Part shown: one piece after another, positions 16,779 to 24,604 of the stretch
Numbering within the stretch: the first letter of the stretch is position 1
Layout: every line of letters starts with the position of its first letter
Assembly: GCA_964225175.1 (NCBI GenBank)
Contig: CAXQNK010000002.1
Span: 1-28,346 of the forward strand
Direction: 5' to 3'
Length of the DNA: 28,346 nt
DNA from: WTJD01 sp964225175
Lineage (GTDB): Bacteria; Pseudomonadota; Gammaproteobacteria; Xanthomonadales; SZUA-36
Made by a program: the position numbers and the translations under genes
Notes under the pieces: generated by a model
Databases searched by the model: none
Told to the model about the DNA's origin: nothing
The model's input: only the letters and a program-made list of their open reading frames with translations

Positions 16779-17759
16779 ATGAAAGCAGCGCGCGCGCAGA
16801 CCAGCAAAAAAATCCGGACCGGAGTGGTCATGGACCCTATTTCCGGAATCAACATTCGCAAGGATTCGACCTTCGCGATGATGCTGGAGTCTCAGGCTCG
16901 GGAGCACGAGCTCGTGTATATGGAACCTGCTGATCTGCGCGTCGAGGACGGGGTTCCCATGGCAGCGATGCAGCGGATCAGGGTGTGGGATGATGCAGAG
17001 CGTTGGTTCGAGATTGAAGCCACCGAACACGCCCCTCTGACTGATCTGGATATGATTCTGATGCGGCGCGATCCGCCCTTTGACCTCGATTATGTCTACC
17101 TCACCTACATCCTCGAGCTCGCGGAACGAGGGGGTGTGTTGGTCATTAACAGGCCCCAGAGTCTGCGCGATGCCAATGAGAAATTTTTCATCAGTCTCTT
17201 CCCGCAGTGCTGTGTTCCAGTCCTCATAAGCCGCAGTGCCTCGGACATCAGGAAATTCGTGGAGTCACACGGCCTGTGCGTGGTGAAACCGCTGGACGGA
17301 ATGGGTGGTGATTCGATTTTTCAGGTGGCAGCTGATGATCCGAACAGAAACGTCATTCTCGAATCCATCACGCTCAATGAACAACGCCTGGTGATGGCCC
17401 AGAAGTACATCCCCGAAATCAGTCAAGGCGACAAGCGCATCCTTGTGGTCGATGGTGAGCCTGTGCCCTATGCTCTTGCGCGCTTCGCCGGGGCAGGAGA
17501 TTTCAGGGGTAACCTGGCCAAGGGCGGGCGAGGTGAAGGTGTGCCCCTGTCAGACAGGGACCGCTGGATCGTTAGTGAAGTTGCTCCGGAGCTGAAAAGC
17601 AGGGGCATACTGTTTGCCGGCCTGGACGTCATTGGTGACTGGTTAACTGAAGTGAATGTCACCAGCCCCACTTGCATTCGCGAATTGGACGCCCAGTATG
17701 GTCTGAATATCGCTGCGACGATGTTTGAAGCAGCCGAGCGAAAACTGGGAAGAAAATGA
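16779..17759 (+). CDS. gshB: Glutathione synthetase GshB
   Basis: ATP-grasp ligase that joins glycine to gamma-glutamylcysteine. The 326-aa protein follows E. coli GshB closely: VMDPISGINIRKDS near the start, LMRRDPPFDLDYVY, INRPQSLRDANEK, KPLDGMGGDSIF, GDKRILVVDGEPVPY, GNLAKGGRGE and the C-terminal EVNVTSPTCIRE. I start it at ATG 16779, about 16 residues before the conserved VMDP, with AGGA 11 bases upstream. A GTG at 16689 adds 30 residues of no recognisable homology. Divergent from pilG and overlapping the TonB-like gene as ATGA, an arrangement known from Pseudomonas. It supplies glutathione, which GloA in this window needs. Confidence 0.95.
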   Translation: MKAARAQTSKKIRTGVVMDPISGINIRKDSTFAMMLESQAREHELVYMEPADLRVEDGVPMAAMQRIRVWDDAERWFEIEATEHAPLTDLDMILMRRDPPFDLDYVYLTYILELAERGGVLVINRPQSLRDANEKFFISLFPQCCVPVLISRSASDIRKFVESHGLCVVKPLDGMGGDSIFQVAADDPNRNVILESITLNEQRLVMAQKYIPEISQGDKRILVVDGEPVPYALARFAGAGDFRGNLAKGGRGEGVPLSDRDRWIVSEVAPELKSRGILFAGLDVIGDWLTEVNVTSPTCIRELDAQYGLNIAATMFEAAERKLGRK

Positions 17760-18610
17760 CAGGGCGGCCCGGTCTGAGAGACCCCTTGTTCGTCAGCATG
17801 TTGCTGGCCCTTGTCCTGCACGCTCTCGTGTTGCTTGGGCTCGGGTTCATCATGCGGCTTGATCCACTCGACACTGCCGCAGAAACTCTCGATGTCGTCC
17901 TGGTGAATTTCAGCTCCGAGGAGGCCCCTGAAGAGGCGGATTTTCTCGCTCAGGCCAATCAGCAGGGCGGGGCGAACAGCCAGGAGGTCGAGCGTCCCGC
18001 CCAGGAACTGAGCAGTATTCTTCCCAGCGCCGGTGACGGGTTCATGCCAGTCAGCTCGGAAGAAGTTTCTGCACCGCAAACTCCCGAGAGCCGAGAGCAG
18101 ATTGTCAGCACGGGAGACGAGCAAATCGTACCCGATCAGACGCAGGTCGAGCAGCCTGAGACTTCCAGGCCCACAATGGCCGAGCTCATGCGACAACGAA
18201 TGCAGGTGGCGGAGTTACAGGCTCAGCTGGAGCGAGAGCGAGCGTTCGAGTCGCGGCTCAAACGGCGTCGCTTTATATCCGCCAATACCCGCGAATACGA
18301 GTTTGCCAGCTACATGCAGGCCTGGGTCAGCAAGGTTGAGCGGGTGGGTAACCTCAATTACCCCCCGGAGATTCGGCGCCGCCGCCTGGTGGGGGATCTT
18401 CTGCTGACGGTGGGCATCAACCATGATGGCAGTGTGGAAAGCATCAACGTAAAGCGCAGTTCAGGCATGCAGGAGCTCGATGATGCAGCAATTCGTATCG
18501 TTCGCCTGGCCGCGCCGTTCGCTCCGCTGCCCGCAAATATCAATTCACAACTCGACGTGCTGCACATCACGCGAACCTGGAAATTCTCGACCGGTCTGAG
18601 TTCACGGTAG
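17756..18610 (+). CDS. TonB-family energy transducer (TonB3-like by position)
   Basis: Inner-membrane protein of 284 aa: a single anchor (about 11-33), an acidic Glu/Gln-rich periplasmic region in place of the usual Pro-Lys repeats, a helical, possibly coiled-coil stretch (140-172), and a TonB C-terminal domain (about 190-280) with YPPEIRRRRLVGDLLLTVGINHDGSV and a DDAAIRIVRLAAPFAPLP segment. No ExbB/ExbD genes or receptors are adjacent. In P. aeruginosa the gene at this position, tonB3, has been linked to twitching motility, which fits the neighbouring chp genes. Whether it energises an outer-membrane receptor or serves pilus assembly cannot be read from sequence. It overlaps gshB by four bases. 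Confidence 0.85.
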   Translation: MTGRPGLRDPLFVSMLLALVLHALVLLGLGFIMRLDPLDTAAETLDVVLVNFSSEEAPEEADFLAQANQQGGANSQEVERPAQELSSILPSAGDGFMPVSSEEVSAPQTPESREQIVSTGDEQIVPDQTQVEQPETSRPTMAELMRQRMQVAELQAQLERERAFESRLKRRRFISANTREYEFASYMQAWVSKVERVGNLNYPPEIRRRRLVGDLLLTVGINHDGSVESINVKRSSGMQELDDAAIRIVRLAAPFAPLPANINSQLDVLHITRTWKFSTGLSSR

Positions 18611-18679
18611 ATTTCTCAATCGGGTCGGCAAGTGCCGCACAGGCTTGACTTGCTTCAGACCAATGCCCAGATTAGAGGT

Positions 18680-19261
18680 ATGACCGAACAGATCGACACC
18701 ACGTTACAAGGCTACCTGGATCAGCAATTGCTGATTGCCATGCCGAGCATGCTTGATCCCAACTTTGAACGCAGCGTGACCTTGCTGTGCCAGCATTCCG
18801 AAGAAGGGGCCATCGGCATCACCATTAACAGGCTGTCCCGGTTTTCGCTGGGGGAGATATTTGCGCAGCTTGATATTCCTTGCGCGGATGAACAGCTCAG
18901 CACGCGGGCCGTGTTGGAAGGTGGACCGGTCAGCGTTGACCGTGGGTTTGTCGTACACACACCCATGGAAGGCTATGAATCAAGCCTGCAGCTCAACGAT
19001 GACATCATGGTGACCACCTCGCGCGACATACTCGCCGCAATCGCCGAAGGAAACGGGCCGGAGCGGTTCGTGGTTGCACTGGGTTATGCCGGTTGGGGCG
19101 ATGGTCAACTTGAATCCGAGATGCGGGAGAATGCCTGGCTGTCGGCTCCGCTGGACACGGCCATCGTGTTCGATCTTCCTCTCCGCGACCGATGGCAGCG
19201 GGCCGTCGCGCAGCTGGGTGTTGGTGTGGTCAACCTGCACGGCGCAGGTGGCCATGCCTGA
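18680..19261 (+). CDS. yqgE: YqgE/AlgH family protein
   Basis: Conserved cytoplasmic protein of unknown biochemical role, 193 aa, known as AlgH in Pseudomonas from a reported effect on alginate genes. Family marks are LIAMPSMLDPNFERSVTLLCQH, GAIGITINR, the VLEGGPVSVDRGFVVHT segment, TTSRDIL, ALGYAGWGDGQLE, NAWL, and the C-terminal AGGHA. The ATG at 18680 has AGAGG almost touching it, so the start is not certain. An upstream GTG at 18632 would add 16 unconserved residues. It ends eight bases inside ruvX, the standard yqgE-ruvX pairing. Confidence 0.92.
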   Translation: MTEQIDTTLQGYLDQQLLIAMPSMLDPNFERSVTLLCQHSEEGAIGITINRLSRFSLGEIFAQLDIPCADEQLSTRAVLEGGPVSVDRGFVVHTPMEGYESSLQLNDDIMVTTSRDILAAIAEGNGPERFVVALGYAGWGDGQLESEMRENAWLSAPLDTAIVFDLPLRDRWQRAVAQLGVGVVNLHGAGGHA

Positions 19262-19697
19262 ATCCGAGGCGCCGAAGGGCACGCTGCTCGGCTTCGATTT
19301 CGGCCTCAGGCGCGTGGGTGTGGCGGTCGGCCAGACCCAGACCCACACGGCTTCTGTCCTGGTCACCCTGGTCAATACCGTGGCGTTGCTGGAAGAGGTG
19401 GATGAGCTCATCAGGCAATGGCGGCCGGCCGGGCTGGTGGTTGGTTTGCCTCTGGACAGCGAAGGTCATGAAACGCAAATGTCACGCCAGGCGCGCCAGT
19501 TCGGAGCGTCGCTGGCTGATCGCTATCAGCTGCCTGTCCTGTTTGAGGACGAGCGTTTGAGTTCCCAGGCGGTTGACCAAACATTCGCGGACCAGCGCGC
19601 TGCAGGCATTCGTCGCAAAAAAGACTCCCGGCTCAAAGATGCGATGGCGGCTCAACTCATTCTGCAAAACTGGTTACAATCCCAAGCAATTGGCTAA
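19254..19697 (+). CDS. ruvX: Putative pre-16S rRNA nuclease / Holliday junction resolvase RuvX (YqgF)
   Basis: RNase H-fold protein of 147 aa needed for 16S rRNA 5'-end maturation in E. coli and sometimes called a Holliday junction resolvase. It has GFDFGLRRVGVAVG (13-26, catalytic Asp15), GLVVGLPLDSEGHE, FEDERLSS and a C-terminal KDAMAAQLILQ that supplies the last acidic residue. The ATG at 19254 is preceded by AGGTGG and lies inside the last codons of yqgE. A longer frame from 19074 only repeats yqgE sequence out of frame. Confidence 0.94.
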   Translation: MPESEAPKGTLLGFDFGLRRVGVAVGQTQTHTASVLVTLVNTVALLEEVDELIRQWRPAGLVVGLPLDSEGHETQMSRQARQFGASLADRYQLPVLFEDERLSSQAVDQTFADQRAAGIRRKKDSRLKDAMAAQLILQNWLQSQAIG

Positions 19698-19725
19698 GCC
19701 GACCTGGTGACCGGGAGCACGGACA

Positions 19726-20670
19726 ATGAGCGAACCCTTGGATCACTTATTGGATATTGCCTCGCTGGACGATGGGCAGCTTCGCGCATTGCTTGAGCGC
19801 TCTGCTGAGATCAAAATGCATCCCGAAAGATTTAGCGCAAGGCATGCCGGGCGAATGCTGATCAATCTGTTCTACGAGCCAAGCACCCGCACCCGCGTGT
19901 CCTTCGAGATTGCAGCCAAGCGCTTGGGCCTTGACGTGGTTAACTTCAGCACGGTGACCAGTTCCGTCGTCAAAGGCGAGATTCTGGCGGATTCATTTCA
20001 AACACTCGCCGCAATGGGTCCGGATGTCGTTGTTGTCCGACATTCAGAGGATGGTGCGCCCAGTCAGTTGGCGGATATTGCGCCGCCGGGCGTTCATGTT
20101 GTGAATGCGGGTGACGGGTGCCGGGCGCACCCCACCCAGGCCCTGCTGGACGCTTTCACGCTGAGTCAACATTTCGGGCGCTTCGCGGATTTGCGAGTGG
20201 TCATTGCCGGAGACCTGCATCATTCCCGAGTGACCCGCTCAAATGTCGAGATACTGCGCCGCCTGGGAGTGGCTGAAATTCGCCTCGCTGCGCCCCAGGC
20301 CCTACTCCCGGATTCTAAAACTGCCGTCGGCACCGAGTTGCACGACGACCTGGATGCGGCGGTGGAAGGTGCGGACGTGGTGATGATGCTCCGCATTCAG
20401 CACGAACGTCTCGAGGACATCGAGTTGCCCGATGCCGCCCAATATCACCGCCATTGGGGCTTGACGGCCGAGCGATTGCGACGGGCCGCCCCCGGTTGCA
20501 AGGTGATGCATCCGGGGCCAATGAATCGCGGCGTGGAGATTGCGGGAGAGGTTGCTGATGGGCCACAGTCACTGATTCTGGATCAGGTTCGTAACGGTGT
20601 ATTCATGCGCATGGCGATAATCATGCTGCTTCTTGAGGGCCCGGAGATCAAATCCGGAGACGCGATTTAG
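19726..20670 (+). CDS. pyrB: Aspartate carbamoyltransferase catalytic subunit PyrB
   Basis: First committed step of pyrimidine synthesis: carbamoyl phosphate plus aspartate to carbamoyl aspartate. The 314-aa protein has FYEPSTRTRVSFE (49-61, carbamoyl-phosphate site), SSVVKGEIL with Lys83, HPTQ (135-138), and HPGPMNRG near the C-terminus. It begins 28 bases after ruvX with GGGAG before the ATG. Pseudomonas has pyrR upstream and an inactive pyrC homologue downstream that holds the enzyme together. Neither is present here, nor is pyrI, so the holoenzyme architecture is open. The stop overlaps the GTG start of trmB by one base (TAGTG). Confidence 0.95.
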   Translation: MSEPLDHLLDIASLDDGQLRALLERSAEIKMHPERFSARHAGRMLINLFYEPSTRTRVSFEIAAKRLGLDVVNFSTVTSSVVKGEILADSFQTLAAMGPDVVVVRHSEDGAPSQLADIAPPGVHVVNAGDGCRAHPTQALLDAFTLSQHFGRFADLRVVIAGDLHHSRVTRSNVEILRRLGVAEIRLAAPQALLPDSKTAVGTELHDDLDAAVEGADVVMMLRIQHERLEDIELPDAAQYHRHWGLTAERLRRAAPGCKVMHPGPMNRGVEIAGEVADGPQSLILDQVRNGVFMRMAIIMLLLEGPEIKSGDAI

Positions 20671-21404
20671 TGTCGGGAAATCAACCGCAGGGCAACCCCA
20701 GCGCCCGCCGTTCCGTGCGCAGTTTCGTCCTGCGAAAGGGACGACTTACCCCTGCTCAGAAACAGGCCCTGGACAGATTGTGGCCCCGCTACGGGATCGA
20801 CTCATCAAGCACGCTGCTGGACCTGGAGGCGGTGTTTGGTTGCATTGCGCCCTTGACGGTGGAAATCGGTTTCGGCAATGGGGATGCGCTCGCTGAGTTA
20901 GCCCAATTGACGCCCCAAGAGCATTTCATCGGTATCGAGGTCCATCCGCCGGGCATCGGCCACCTGTTGCGTCTGCTGGAGTCCCGCCAGCTAGAGAATG
21001 TCCGCGTGGCCAGCGGAGACGCCGTTGGATTCATCGAGGAGCGCCTTGCAGATGCCGCGGTCGCGGGCTTCCGGGTGTGGTTTCCTGATCCATGGCCTAA
21101 AAAACGTCACCACAAACGGCGCCTGATCCAGCCGGGGTTCGTTCAGCTCCTGGTCAAAAAACTGCAGCCGGGCGGAGTGATTCACCTGGCGACCGATTGG
21201 GCTCCATATGCGGAGCACATGCTGGAGGTCTTATCAGCGGAATCAGGTTTGCGTAACCTGTCCGGCTCCGACGACTTTTGCGAGCGGCCGGATTGGCGTC
21301 CATTGACGCGCTTTGAGTGCCGCGGAGAGCGGTTGGGTCATGAAACCCGTGATTTGCTGTTCGAAAAACGAGAGGAATTTCATCCGGATTCCCGACAGAC
21401 CTAG
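20670..21404 (+). CDS. trmB: tRNA (guanine-N7)-methyltransferase TrmB
   Basis: SAM-dependent enzyme that makes m7G46 in tRNA. In 244 aa it has an N-terminal basic arm (RSFVLRKGRLTPAQ), SAM motif VEIGFGNGD (64-72), acidic IEVH (89-92), the signature FPDPWPKKRHHKRR (138-151), and a C-terminal TDW and TRFECRGERLGH. It starts at GTG 20670, one base overlapping the pyrB stop. It ends the gshB-to-trmB run. After it, 129 bases lead to the next gene without a clear terminator. Confidence 0.95.
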   Translation: MSGNQPQGNPSARRSVRSFVLRKGRLTPAQKQALDRLWPRYGIDSSSTLLDLEAVFGCIAPLTVEIGFGNGDALAELAQLTPQEHFIGIEVHPPGIGHLLRLLESRQLENVRVASGDAVGFIEERLADAAVAGFRVWFPDPWPKKRHHKRRLIQPGFVQLLVKKLQPGGVIHLATDWAPYAEHMLEVLSAESGLRNLSGSDDFCERPDWRPLTRFECRGERLGHETRDLLFEKREEFHPDSRQT

Positions 21405-21479
21405 AGGTGGGTCAGTTATCCTTCGCGGCTTGTGCTGGCGGCTTGAAGGTAAAATTCATTGAAGCCGCGCCGCTTGCAA

Positions 21480-21485
21480 TACAAT
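21480..21485 (+). promoter_or_regulatory. Possible -10 element for the SLC13 permease gene
   Basis: TACAAT matches the -10 consensus at five of six positions. TTGAAG at 21459-21464 is a usable -35 but the spacer is only 15 bases. If active, transcription would begin near 21492, which would exclude the TTG start at 21459 and favour GTG 21534 or ATG 21564. Confidence 0.3.
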
Positions 21486-21533
21486 CCAGACTTAGAGGTT
21501 TTTGAAAATTTCTCAGAACAGGGCAAGAGGAAC

Positions 21534-23372
21534 GTGGAAACAGGACTTACGCTAAACCTTGATATGATGCTGACCCTGACCGTTTTGGTCGCCACCATCC
21601 TCCTGTTTGTATTCGAAGTCGTTCGGGTCGATATCGTTGCTGTGTGTGTCATGGTGCTCCTGGGTTTGCTGGGTCTGGTGCCGGGGCCGGAATTGTTCGA
21701 CGGCTTCGCGTCCAATGCGGTGATTTCCATCATTGCGGTGATGATCCTGGGCGCTGGCCTGGATCGAACGGGTGTGATGTCACTGGTTGCCAAGTTCATT
21801 CTCCACACTGGAGGGCGAACGGTTCGGCGGATTGTGCCACTAACTTCGGGAATGGTCGGTGGTATCTCAGGGATCATGCAGAATGTGGGCGCAACCGCAC
21901 TGTTTCTGCCCGTGGTATCGCGCATTTCGGGGCGGACCGAGATTCCCCTGTCGCAGTTGCTGATGCCGCTCGGTTTCTGCGCCATCATGGGTGGCACACT
22001 GACCATGGTCGGGTCATCGCCGCTGATCCTGCTCAACGACTTGATCGCGGCATCCAACGAATCCTTGCCTCCGGGTGCACAAACCATGGAGGCATTCCAT
22101 TTGTTCGATGTCACGCTCATCGGGCTCGCGTTGCTGGCCTCGGGGATTCTTTATTTCCTGTTCCTTGGCAAGTGGCTCTTGCCCGCAAGCAGCCAAAATT
22201 CGCAACCCGCGCCAGCGCGCACCAAAAACTATTTCAAGGATGTGTATGGCATTGAGGGAGACGTCTTCGAGTTACTGGTCACCGTGGACAGCCCGATGGT
22301 GGGAATGACTGTCGGCGAAGTTGAGCAGCTGCCGGGCGCCCCGCGATTGCTGGGTATCCGCAATACCGAGGAGCCGCGCCTCGCCCCGCCTTCTGATGAA
22401 ATGATCTGGGTGGGCACGGTGCTGGGCGTGATGGGTACCCGTGACATGGTCGGCCGGTTCGCCCTCGACAACCTGTGCCGCGTGCAGCCTCACCTGAGAA
22501 CCTTCGGCGGGCTGTTCAACCCCAGCCGCGGCGGTATTTCCGAAGTGGTGATTCCGCCTGGCTCAAAGCTGGTCGGGCAGACCATTGGTGAGGCAAGGCT
22601 GAGGAAACGTTATGGCATCAGCGTCCTGGCCATCAACCGAAGAGGCGAGATTCTCACGGAAGGTTTGCGCGAACAGACCGTCGAGACCGGAGACTGCCTG
22701 GTCAGCCACAGCACCTGGCGTGACCTTTCCGCTGTTCAGAGAGAGCGTGACTTCATCGTGGTCACGGAAATCCCCAAGGAAGTGCCGCGGCCACAAAAGG
22801 TCAGGCCAGCATTGCTGTTTTTTGCGATTTCCATCAGCATGATCATTTTCACCGACTTCCGTCTGTCCATCGCGCTTTTGGTAGGCGCACTCGGCATGGT
22901 ATTGTCGGGCGTGCTGAGCATGGATGAAGCCTATGACTCGGTGAGTTGGAAAACGGTATTTCTTTTGGCCAGCCTGATTCCCCTCGGACAGGCGATGGAG
23001 CGCACCGGAACAGCCGCATGGATCGCGCAGGAGGCCTTGGCCATCCTTGGTCATTTGCCGGATATCGCGATTCAGATCATGCTGGCGGTTCTGGCCACCG
23101 CGTTTTCGCTCGTGATGTCCAACGTCGGTGCAACCACCATACTTGTGCCGATCGCAATCAGTATTGCACTCTCGACCGGGGCCAACCCGGTGATGTACGC
23201 CCTCATCATCGCGCTGTCGACATCCAATGCGTTTATCCTGCCGACCCACCAGGTGAATGCGCTCATCATGGGGCCGGGCGGTTACACTGTTGCAGATTTC
23301 ATCAAGGCAGGCACCGGGATGACACTGGTCTTCCTGGTGGTGATGCTGACGATGGTGAATTGGGTGTTTTGA
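21534..23372 (+). CDS. SLC13/DASS-type permease with two TrkA-C (RCK-C) domains
   Basis: Ion-coupled anion transporter in the divalent anion:sodium symporter superfamily. From GTG 21534 it has 612 aa. An N-terminal half of about five or six helices, with the conserved MQNVGATALFLPVV, is followed by two cytoplasmic RCK-C domains in the middle (EGDVFELLVTVDSPMVGMTVGE and GGISEVVIPPGSKLVGQTIGE). A second membrane half carries MSNVGATTILVPIAI. The paired NVGAT motifs are the two pseudo-repeats. Substrate is not predictable; sulfate or dicarboxylates are usual. Start uncertain: a TTG at 21459 has AAGG nine bases upstream and would add 25 residues; GTG 21534 has AGAGG three bases away. A palindrome CGGGAC-TT-GTCCCG follows the stop. 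Confidence 0.85.
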   Translation: METGLTLNLDMMLTLTVLVATILLFVFEVVRVDIVAVCVMVLLGLLGLVPGPELFDGFASNAVISIIAVMILGAGLDRTGVMSLVAKFILHTGGRTVRRIVPLTSGMVGGISGIMQNVGATALFLPVVSRISGRTEIPLSQLLMPLGFCAIMGGTLTMVGSSPLILLNDLIAASNESLPPGAQTMEAFHLFDVTLIGLALLASGILYFLFLGKWLLPASSQNSQPAPARTKNYFKDVYGIEGDVFELLVTVDSPMVGMTVGEVEQLPGAPRLLGIRNTEEPRLAPPSDEMIWVGTVLGVMGTRDMVGRFALDNLCRVQPHLRTFGGLFNPSRGGISEVVIPPGSKLVGQTIGEARLRKRYGISVLAINRRGEILTEGLREQTVETGDCLVSHSTWRDLSAVQRERDFIVVTEIPKEVPRPQKVRPALLFFAISISMIIFTDFRLSIALLVGALGMVLSGVLSMDEAYDSVSWKTVFLLASLIPLGQAMERTGTAAWIAQEALAILGHLPDIAIQIMLAVLATAFSLVMSNVGATTILVPIAISIALSTGANPVMYALIIALSTSNAFILPTHQVNALIMGPGGYTVADFIKAGTGMTLVFLVVMLTMVNWVF

Positions 23373-23389
23373 GCCGGGACTTGTCCCGA

Positions 23390-23725
23390 TCAGTCGCCGG
23401 CCCACCAGATGTCCTCGTCGCGAAGTTCTATCGTAACGGCGGAGAGCTGTGCGCCCCGGCATGGCCCACTGATGCATGTCCCGGTCTCAATATCGAAACA
23501 GGCGCCATGATGGGGGCACATCAACTCTCCGGCTTTGTTGAAAATGAACTCCCCTGGAGCCAGTGCGAGTGATCGGCCCTGGTGAGGGCAGACATCGAGG
23601 TAAGCTCGAAAGCCGTTTTCGATTCGCAGCAGGAGAATTCTTTGGACGGCCGGTTTTGCGGGTATGACGCATTCGATTGCGTTATTCTCGGGTACATCGC
23701 GGATTGCACAGAGTTTCTGGGTCAT
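23390..23725 (-). CDS. Small Rieske [2Fe-2S] protein
   Basis: Ferredoxin-like Rieske protein of 111 aa. The cluster ligands are CPH (Cys46, His48) and CPHHG (Cys70, His73), both complete, followed by GACFDIETG. Such stand-alone proteins pass electrons to oxygenases or nitrite-reductase-like enzymes, but no partner gene is adjacent, so the role is unknown. I start it at ATG 23725. A longer frame from 23782 gives a hydrophobic, signal-like start (MRFLFFLCLMTC), but it would overlap the first codon of the divergent gene, so I prefer the short form. It is convergent with the SLC13 gene, 17 bases apart. Confidence 0.85.
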   Translation of the reverse strand: MTQKLCAIRDVPENNAIECVIPAKPAVQRILLLRIENGFRAYLDVCPHQGRSLALAPGEFIFNKAGELMCPHHGACFDIETGTCISGPCRGAQLSAVTIELRDEDIWWAGD

Positions 23726-23730
23726 TGAGT

Positions 23731-23751
23731 CCGCATGCGGAAGACCGCATG
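23731..23751. promoter_or_regulatory. Palindrome with extra half-site between divergent genes
   Basis: CCGCATGCGG at 23731-23740 is a perfect ten-base palindrome, and CCGCATG recurs at 23745-23751. They fill the 55-base gap between the divergent Rieske and two-helix membrane protein genes, where a shared operator would sit. In GC-rich DNA such a match can be chance. Confidence 0.25.
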
Positions 23752-23780
23752 TCATAAGGCAAAGGAAAAAGAGAAATCGC

Positions 23781-24080
23781 ATGCCATTGTACATCAGCCC
23801 CCCACCATCCAACCCTTTGTTTCGGGCGCTCATGGCCGTCATTGGCCTCGTCGTCATGGTGGGCGCTTTCATGTTTGGTCTCGCCGCGCTGTTGGTGCTA
23901 CTGGCAGTCGGCCTGGTCGCGGGCATTGTTGTTTGGTTGCGACTGGCCTGGATTCAGCGTCAGCTTCGACGTGAAGGTATTGAAATGCCCGGGTTCGAAA
24001 AACAGGCGCAGCACGAGGACGCCCAGGTGATAGAAGCCGAATACGTCGTGGTGGAACGGCACTCGGAGGGCAGGGACTAA
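23781..24080 (+). CDS. Two-helix membrane protein of unknown function
   Basis: 99-aa protein with two adjacent hydrophobic segments (about 13-33 and 35-55), a short basic stretch (RLAWIQRQLRREG), then an acidic tail containing VIEAEYVVVE. The tail motif is common in small uncharacterised proteobacterial membrane proteins as far as I recall. I do not recognise a function. ATG 23781 is preceded by AGGAAAAAGAG. An in-frame start at 23664 would run back across the Rieske gene and is unlikely. Confidence 0.7.
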   Translation: MPLYISPPPSNPLFRALMAVIGLVVMVGAFMFGLAALLVLLAVGLVAGIVVWLRLAWIQRQLRREGIEMPGFEKQAQHEDAQVIEAEYVVVERHSEGRD

Positions 24081-24089
24081 CGCTCCAGC

Positions 24090-24117
24090 TTGAATTTGGC
24101 TTTACCCTGTCTATGCT
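24090..24117 (+). promoter_or_regulatory. Possible promoter of the CBS-pair gene
   Basis: TTGAAT (24090-24095), 16-base spacer, TATGCT (24112-24117). This gives four of six matches at each element. It lies in the 65-base gap before the CBS gene, giving a leader of about 22 nt. Confidence 0.4.
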
Positions 24118-24145
24118 TAGAGAAGGCAAGTAGGGGTTCGGAAAC

Positions 24146-24583
24146 ATGACGGCAATCTCCGGAATTATCGAAGACAAGGGCACTCTGGTGCTTTCTGTAG
24201 ACGAGGACACTACGGTCTTCAACGCCATCAGCCTGATGGCGGAAGTCAATGTGGGCGCGGTGCTGGTTAAAAATGAAAATGAACTGGCTGGCATTTTCAC
24301 CGAGCGAGATTACCTCCAGAAAATCGCTCTCAAATCACTTGATTCCCGCAAGACCCCCGTGAAAAAAGTCATGTCCCACCCGGTCATCACCGCCTCACCC
24401 GGGGATTCCGTTCAGCAATGTATGGAAGTCATGACTCGCTGTCGTTGCCGGCATTTGCCCGTCGTCGATCACAATGATGAACTACTGGGTATCGTTTCCA
24501 TCGGCGACCTGGTGAAGAACCTGCTCATGGAAAAGGAATTCGAGGTTCAGCAGCTGAGCGGATATATTGCGGGGAGTTACTGA
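24146..24583 (+). CDS. CBS-pair domain protein
   Basis: 145-aa stand-alone Bateman module. CBS1 covers about residues 8-66 (VGAVLVKNENELAGIFTERDYL) and CBS2 about 73-132 (CRHLPVVDHNDELLGIVSIGDLVK). Such modules bind adenosine ligands such as AMP, ATP or SAM and usually act as sensors, but free-standing versions have no general assigned role. The GIFTERDYL and GIVSIGDLV pairs are classic for the family. It has its own likely promoter and is convergent with the next gene (21 bases apart). Confidence 0.88.
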   Translation: MTAISGIIEDKGTLVLSVDEDTTVFNAISLMAEVNVGAVLVKNENELAGIFTERDYLQKIALKSLDSRKTPVKKVMSHPVITASPGDSVQQCMEVMTRCRCRHLPVVDHNDELLGIVSIGDLVKNLLMEKEFEVQQLSGYIAGSY

Positions 24584-24604
24584 CCGCTGCACAGGGGCCG
24601 AGTG

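Noticed and set aside
21416..22120. 234-codon open frame antisense to the start of the permease
   Set aside because: Low-complexity Thr/Ser/Arg-rich translation and overlap with conserved transporter sequence. No ribosome site supports it.
23375..23388. Hairpin CGGGAC-TT-GTCCCG between the convergent SLC13 and Rieske genes
   Set aside because: It is a perfect palindrome, but no T-run follows on either strand, so I do not call an intrinsic terminator. It may still slow polymerase.
22563..23477. 304-codon open frame antisense to the SLC13 permease
   Set aside because: The opposite strand encodes a clear membrane transporter with family motifs. The antisense protein is rich in His, Arg and Gln with no recognisable domain, as expected for a shadow frame in GC-rich DNA.
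23726..23782. N-terminal extension of the Rieske protein giving a signal or lipoprotein-like start
   Set aside because: Its ATG overlaps the start codon of the divergent gene and has no good ribosome site. The lipobox-like LMTC lacks the usual small residue before Cys. Similar stand-alone Rieske proteins start where I placed this one.
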